Shown: positions 13,500-17,087 of the stretch, piece by piece
Numbering within the stretch: the stretch's first letter is position 1
How the letters are laid out: each line of letters starts with the position of its first letter
From: JBCDGH01 sp038751365
GTDB lineage: Bacteria > Patescibacteriota > JACMRA01
NCBI GenBank assembly: GCA_038751365.1
Contig: JBCDGH010000027.1
Coordinates: 1 to 17,087 of the forward strand
Direction of reading: 5' to 3'
Length of the DNA stretch: 17,087 nt
The notes under the pieces: model-generated
Told to the model about the DNA's origin: nothing
What the model saw: only the letters and a program-made list of their open reading frames with translations
Databases searched by the model: none
Made by a program: the position numbers and the translations under genes

Positions 13500-14960
13500 T
13501 TAAATTGTAGCAAACCAGCCACCGAGAGGCTCCGCAAAACCACTTACATTGACTCTACCCAGGTTCATTTTATTGAGTAGATTTATATCAGGACCTCCAC
13601 CTACTTTTAAAGCCATAGTATAACCTACTGATTTGGCTATCTCAATAGTTTGCGTATTATAACTGCCGTATGGATAGGTTAAGTATTTTATACGCTTACC
13701 CAATTCAGTTTCTAAAAGCTTTTTGGACTCTTGGAGCTCAAATTTAACTTCCTCGGTAGGCATAAACTTACCTGGGTTGCCATATCTGTCAGAACAGGCA
13801 ATATAGTCTCCCCCAACCGGATTTTGTTCAGGATCTTCAAATTTGGTTCCTGAAGCTAGAGCACAATGACTAACTGTGTGTGAGACAATTTCCATACCAG
13901 CTTGACTCATCTCTCGAAGGGCATCCCAACCAATACCTGAGTAACCAGTGACAATCCCAAAAACACCTTTCATATCTCTATTTCTTAATTCAGGGAAAAC
14001 TACAGTATAATGCTCTTTATAGGAATCATCAAAAGTCAACATAACCAACTTACGTTGAAAAAACTCCAAATCTTCAGTTGTTATAGCTTGGGAGATATCT
14101 TCCAAAGTAACTGTTTCGTAACCTTTATTCTGCAAATGATCCAGCTGTGTAGCAAATGCTACAGGTGAAGTAGTTAACTCTTTGCGCATCCTACTTTTTT
14201 GACGATTAGGTAATGCCTCATAATCCTCAATCCGATGATACATTAATATAGGTAGACTAACATTAAATTTGGCAAAGTATTCCGGAACTGTAGCTAGCTG
14301 CTGATTAATAAGCTCAATTATATTAGGAATAGATGATAGACTAGCTTTGTATTCGGAAGCCTGTTTAGTAGTATCTAATTTTTTGATAGTTAGATTCCTT
14401 AACTCTTTTTCGTAAGTAGTTGTATCCAGATTATAGTTTTCTGCTTCAGTTATCTTGCGCTCTAGAGTTTGTACCTCTGACTTCTGATTACGACGAAATT
14501 GAGCAACTTGTAATTGTGAAGCTGATACAAAATTTTGCATATTTAGACTAGCTGTATCGATTCCATCTTGCTCGGCTACAACGATATCCAAACCTTTATC
14601 TTGTTCTTCTAGCAACAGTTCCAAGTTCTCTCTAATACCTAAGGCTACTCTATATTCTTTCCTGCTCTCACTGTAATCAATTAAGCGTTGATTATACTCT
14701 TTTTGCTTACTTCTCACCTTAGATAGCTTAGGTTGTAGACTATCTTCAAAGCTTGAAGCAGTATAAACATCTCTAAAGCTAAATTCGCAATACTCAGAAT
14801 CCAAGCCCATTTCAATGCCAATATCTGCCAAAATTTGCTCACACTTTTTACTTTCTTCATTTGAGTAAACAAAATAACCAGCAGCTGAAGTTACTAAAAT
14901 AGCCAAAACCAATGTCATTACAAGTAATGGTAAAGCAATCTTATGTTCTACTATCTTCAT
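13500..14960 (-). CDS. Membrane-anchored coiled-coil polysaccharide deacetylase
   Basis: A 486-residue envelope enzyme. A single N-terminal membrane helix (about 8-32) is followed by a long charged helical region (about 70-225), probably coiled coil, that would space the enzyme from the membrane. The C-terminal NodB-type deacetylase domain starts with LPILMYHRI (236-244). It has the metal/catalytic TFDDSY (309-314), SHTVSH with His361 and His365, and YPYGSYN (429-435) as the later motif. Such enzymes remove acetyl groups from peptidoglycan or other surface polysaccharide outside the membrane. An insert of about 35 residues (366-402) containing Cys366 and Cys389 separates the HxxxH motif from the next conserved helix, longer than usual. 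The ATG is 16 bp after the dnaB stop on the same strand, so the two are likely co-transcribed. Confidence 0.9.
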   Translation of the reverse strand: MKIVEHKIALPLLVMTLVLAILVTSAAGYFVYSNEESKKCEQILADIGIEMGLDSEYCEFSFRDVYTASSFEDSLQPKLSKVRSKQKEYNQRLIDYSESRKEYRVALGIRENLELLLEEQDKGLDIVVAEQDGIDTASLNMQNFVSASQLQVAQFRRNQKSEVQTLERKITEAENYNLDTTTYEKELRNLTIKKLDTTKQASEYKASLSSIPNIIELINQQLATVPEYFAKFNVSLPILMYHRIEDYEALPNRQKSRMRKELTTSPVAFATQLDHLQNKGYETVTLEDISQAITTEDLEFFQRKLVMLTFDDSYKEHYTVVFPELRNRDMKGVFGIVTGYSGIGWDALREMSQAGMEIVSHTVSHCALASGTKFEDPEQNPVGGDYIACSDRYGNPGKFMPTEEVKFELQESKKLLETELGKRIKYLTYPYGSYNTQTIEIAKSVGYTMALKVGGGPDINLLNKMNLGRVNVSGFAEPLGGWFATI

Positions 14961-14976
14961 AGAGATACATTCTTAT

Positions 14977-16353
14977 TTATTGATTTATTTTGGGAGATAC
15001 ACGAGCCCCCTGCAAATTCTCAAAAGTGGCAAGTCTATGAACAAAGGCTAATTCTACAGTTCCGACTTCACCATTACGGTGCTTTGAGACCAAAATATCA
15101 GCAATTCCCTTTTTCTTAGTCTCTTTGTGATACATTTCCTCTCTGTGAATAAAAATAACTACGTCCGCATCTTGCTCAATAGAACCAGACTCTCTCAAAT
15201 CAGACAACATAGGACGCTTATCTTCCCTACCCTCAACATTACGTGACAATTGAGATAAGGCAATCACTGGTATATCCAATTCCTTAGCTAGCATTTTTAA
15301 ACCCCTACTAATATCTGAAACTTCTTGGACTCTGTTACCTTTATAGCCTTCGTTTTTACCACTCATTAATTGCAGATAATCTATAATCACAACACCTAAA
15401 TTATGTCTGGATTTTAGACGCCTGGCTTTACTACGTAGTTCAAGTATATTTAAACTTTCAGAGTCATCTATCCAAATTGGAGCCTCGCTAAGTAGATTTA
15501 TAGCATTACCTAGCTTTACAAATTCGTTGGAATTACCATTTTCATCTAGACGACCCGTACGAATTTTTCTCATCTCCAGACCAGATACTGATGCTAGAAC
15601 TCTATCAACTAGCTGATCTTTACTCATTTCTAGACTAAATACTGCCACTCCAGCTTGTTGTTTCAAGGCCATTCTTTGAGCAATTTCTAAAGCAAAGGCA
15701 GTTTTACCCATACTCGGGCGTGCAGCTAATATAACCAAATCTGAATTGTGAAAACCACCTAGTAGACTATCTAAATCCATGAACCCAGTTGGGATACCCC
15801 TGAACTCAGTCTGATTTTCAGATAAAGTCTGAATTCTCTCAAAAGTTTCTCCAAGTACTTCTCTGATTGGGGTAAAGTTCTTATCTATATTACTCAAACT
15901 TACTTCGTATAACTTCTTCTGAGCTAAATCTAATATTTCAGTAGGTTTGTTACTATCACTACTGGCAAGCACTTTCAGCTCATCTGCTACATTAATCAAA
16001 GTTCGCAGCATGTACTTCTCTTTTATAATCCTAGCTGTGAATTCAGGATTATTAGATAGTGAGCTTTTAGAAATTATCTCTAATAAAAAGTCTTTGTTGA
16101 TTGAATTACTTTCTTCTTTGTTTTGTTTCGTCTTTAATTCATCTAATACAAAAATTATATCCACCGGTTTTTGAGAAGACCACAACCTAAGCATAGCTTG
16201 GTATATTTCTATATGCCTAGGGTCATATAAATATTCTGGCTTCAATTTGTCAGCTACGTCGTCTAATACTTTTCCATTAAGCAAAATCAGCCCCAATAAG
16301 GACTTCTCGGCATCACTATCGTGAGGTGGGATACTAGCGTTATAATCAGACAT
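14977..16353 (-). CDS. dnaB: Replicative DNA helicase DnaB
   Basis: This hexameric helicase unwinds DNA ahead of the replication fork. The N-terminal domain begins IPPHDSDAEKSLLG (8-21), the standard DnaB start, and the linker helix follows at about 135-155. The RecA-like motor has Walker A ARPSMGKT (211-218), FSLEMS (239-244), Walker B VVIIDYLQLM (321-330), then ALSQLSRNVE (365-374) and LRESGSIEQDAD (386-397). The arginine-finger region is KHRNGEVG (424-431). The length of 458 is normal and no intein is present. The ATG at 16353 is about 26 nt from the start predicted by a candidate promoter. The deacetylase gene follows 16 bp downstream. Confidence 0.97.
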   Translation of the reverse strand: MSDYNASIPPHDSDAEKSLLGLILLNGKVLDDVADKLKPEYLYDPRHIEIYQAMLRLWSSQKPVDIIFVLDELKTKQNKEESNSINKDFLLEIISKSSLSNNPEFTARIIKEKYMLRTLINVADELKVLASSDSNKPTEILDLAQKKLYEVSLSNIDKNFTPIREVLGETFERIQTLSENQTEFRGIPTGFMDLDSLLGGFHNSDLVILAARPSMGKTAFALEIAQRMALKQQAGVAVFSLEMSKDQLVDRVLASVSGLEMRKIRTGRLDENGNSNEFVKLGNAINLLSEAPIWIDDSESLNILELRSKARRLKSRHNLGVVIIDYLQLMSGKNEGYKGNRVQEVSDISRGLKMLAKELDIPVIALSQLSRNVEGREDKRPMLSDLRESGSIEQDADVVIFIHREEMYHKETKKKGIADILVSKHRNGEVGTVELAFVHRLATFENLQGARVSPKINQ

Positions 16354-16385
16354 TTGCTACCAAATACTAGTGGATTGATTAACTC

Positions 16386-16414
16386 AGTAAACCTTTAGAA
16401 CTGACTGTTGTCAA
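16386..16414 (-). promoter_or_regulatory. Candidate dnaB promoter
   Basis: On the minus strand, TTGACA (16414-16409) and TTTACT (16391-16386) are 17 bp apart, directly downstream of the T-tract of the RRM gene terminator and about 33 bp before the dnaB ATG. The -35 is perfect; the -10 is weak. Confidence 0.4.
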
Positions 16415-16421
16415 ATAGTCT

Positions 16422-16470
16422 AAAACACAAAAACCAGCCTGTAGAGACTGATTAATGTGGGCAAGCCGGT
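16422..16470 (-). terminator. Rho-independent terminator after the RRM gene
   Basis: Read on the minus strand, ACCGGCTTG (16470-16462) pairs with CAGGCTGGT (16441-16433) over 9 bp with two G-U pairs and a 20-nt loop, followed by TTTTTGTGTTTT. It begins 13 bp after the stop of the RRM protein gene and precedes the candidate dnaB promoter. Confidence 0.7.
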
Positions 16471-16483
16471 AAGAAAGTTAGGT

Positions 16484-16849
16484 TTACCAATCTCTTCTAG
16501 AATTTCCCCTGTCAGAATAACTATCTCGTCTTCTGAAGGATCCTCCAGTTCTTGGACCTCTATCTTCTCTAGGTCTAGCGATATTCACAACTAAAGGAAA
16601 CTCTGAATCATTCTGATCTGCATTTTCGAAATTTGTAACTACTTCTTCAGCTGATGAAGGGTCAACTAGTACAAAGCAGAATCTTCTAAAACCGCCTCTC
16701 TCATGATCAGTTACTAAGTTGATATCGTCAGAAGTTATTTCTATACTACCATGCACTTTGAAAGCTTGAATAACTACTGTTTTAATTTGACTTGCTTCCA
16801 TTTCGGAGTCTATACCGTGAACGAAAAGACTGGTTTTATCTGCGGACAT
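16484..16849 (-). CDS. RRM RNA-binding protein with Arg/Gly tail
   Basis: A 121-residue single RNA-recognition-motif protein. RNP2 is LFVHGI (8-13) and RNP1 is RRFCFVLV (55-62), with the intervening beta-alpha-beta layout of an RRM over about 6-92. The tail (about 93-121) is rich in Arg, Gly, Ser and Asp (PREDRGPRTGG, then FRRRDS and SRRDW). This is the build of cyanobacterial Rbp proteins and of small RRM proteins seen in other bacteria, which bind single-stranded RNA and are often linked to cold adaptation or mRNA handling. The exact RNA target cannot be told. The gene is monocistronic: TACAAT (16864-16859 on the minus strand) lies 9 nt before the ATG, implying a very short leader, and a clear terminator follows it. 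Confidence 0.88.
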   Translation of the reverse strand: MSADKTSLFVHGIDSEMEASQIKTVVIQAFKVHGSIEITSDDINLVTDHERGGFRRFCFVLVDPSSAEEVVTNFENADQNDSEFPLVVNIARPREDRGPRTGGSFRRRDSYSDRGNSRRDW

Positions 16850-16990
16850 ATATACTAAATTGTACCCTTCTAATATGTAAAATATTTGTGATTTACTGTA
16901 GGGATTTTTGCATCGTCAAGACTTTTTAAAAATTAGTCAAACTTTCTCTAGAACCTGTCCCTAAATTAAAATACCTTGATAATAAAGAAA

Positions 16991-17007
16991 ACCACCGATT
17001 AGGTGGT
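16991..17007. promoter_or_regulatory. Hairpin masking the transposase ribosome-binding site
   Basis: ACCACC (16991-16996) and GGTGGT (17002-17007) form a perfect 6-bp stem with a 5-nt loop. On the plus strand the right arm is the Shine-Dalgarno sequence (AGGTGG, 6 nt before the ATG at 17013), so folding would block translation. On the minus strand the hairpin is followed by TTTTCTTTATT, so it can also act as a terminator. Confidence 0.55.
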
Positions 17008-17012
17008 GATCT

Positions 17013-17087
17013 ATGAATAATGTAAACTATTCTTGTGATTTAACACAGGAACAATTCAATAAATATGTGGTAAAGTATTTACCTAAA
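17013..17087 (+). CDS. Transposase N-terminus (IS5-like), 3' end outside window
   Basis: Twenty-five codons are open from ATG to the window edge. The stretch YSCDLTQEQFNKYVVKYLPK resembles the N-terminal YPSDLTDEQWxLIxPLLP of IS5-family transposases (the DUF4096 region). It has a strong Shine-Dalgarno sequence (AGGTGG, 6 nt before the ATG), unlike most genes in this window, which suits an acquired element. The catalytic DDE core is beyond the window, so the family call rests only on this short segment and the IS-end-like sequence upstream. Confidence 0.5.
   Translation, partial: MNNVNYSCDLTQEQFNKYVVKYLPK

Larger units (their letters stand above)
16952..17087 (+). mobile_element. Probable left end of an IS5-type insertion sequence
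   Basis: An apparent terminal sequence AACCTGTCCCTAAATT begins directly after CTAG (16948-16951), which fits the YTAR target preference of IS5-family elements. About 60 bp later a transposase-like frame opens and runs off the window. The right end and the target duplication cannot be seen, so the boundary is tentative. Confidence 0.45.

Noticed and set aside
1..17087. tRNA, rRNA or CRISPR array
   Set aside because: I saw no tRNA T-arm/cloverleaf, rRNA-like segment or regularly spaced direct repeats on either strand.

Overview
This AT-rich window is densely packed with short, tightly spaced genes. It looks like a Candidate Phyla Radiation (Patescibacteria) genome. The clues are an Elp3-type radical-SAM/GNAT protein, a short Rel without its C-terminal regulatory half, a small RRM protein with an Arg/Gly tail, a trimmed HisRS, and very few genes with a Shine-Dalgarno sequence. 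TGA ends several complete genes (P450, PPTase, Elp3), so the TGA=Gly code of Gracilibacteria/Absconditabacteria is unlikely. The phylum call is an inference; I cannot name a lineage within it.

Layout. 1-649 (-) is the start of a GT8-like glycosyltransferase that runs off the window. 757-4233 is the most unusual part: a minus-strand run of overlapping PPTase, acyl carrier protein and cytochrome P450 genes, transcribed away from a long-chain acyl-CoA/acyl-ACP ligase gene that starts only 16 bp away. The ligase reading frame is broken by a single in-frame TGA. Together these could activate an acyl chain, load it on the carrier protein and oxidise it there. 4241-6141 (-) holds a small membrane protein and a (p)ppGpp synthetase/hydrolase. 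6259-8685 (-) holds a LuxR-type HTH protein closed by a clear terminator, a Trm9-like methyltransferase, an XRE repressor with nearby palindromes, and a membrane-anchored Ig-like surface protein.

8842-11929 holds Elp3 (+) converging on HisRS (-), with their 3' ends overlapping. 12159-13482 (+) holds peptide deformylase followed by HrcA. 13500-16849 (-) holds a coiled-coil polysaccharide deacetylase and DnaB, then an RRM protein with its own terminator. 16952-17087 looks like the left end of an IS5-type insertion sequence whose transposase ribosome-binding site lies inside a hairpin.

Two themes stand out. One is the carrier-protein/P450 cluster, unexpected in a lineage generally thought to lack fatty acid synthesis. 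The other is Elp3 together with a Trm9-like methyltransferase, which in eukaryotes act one after the other on wobble uridine 34 of tRNA. The remaining genes are core functions: replication, translation, stringent response, heat-shock regulation and cell surface.
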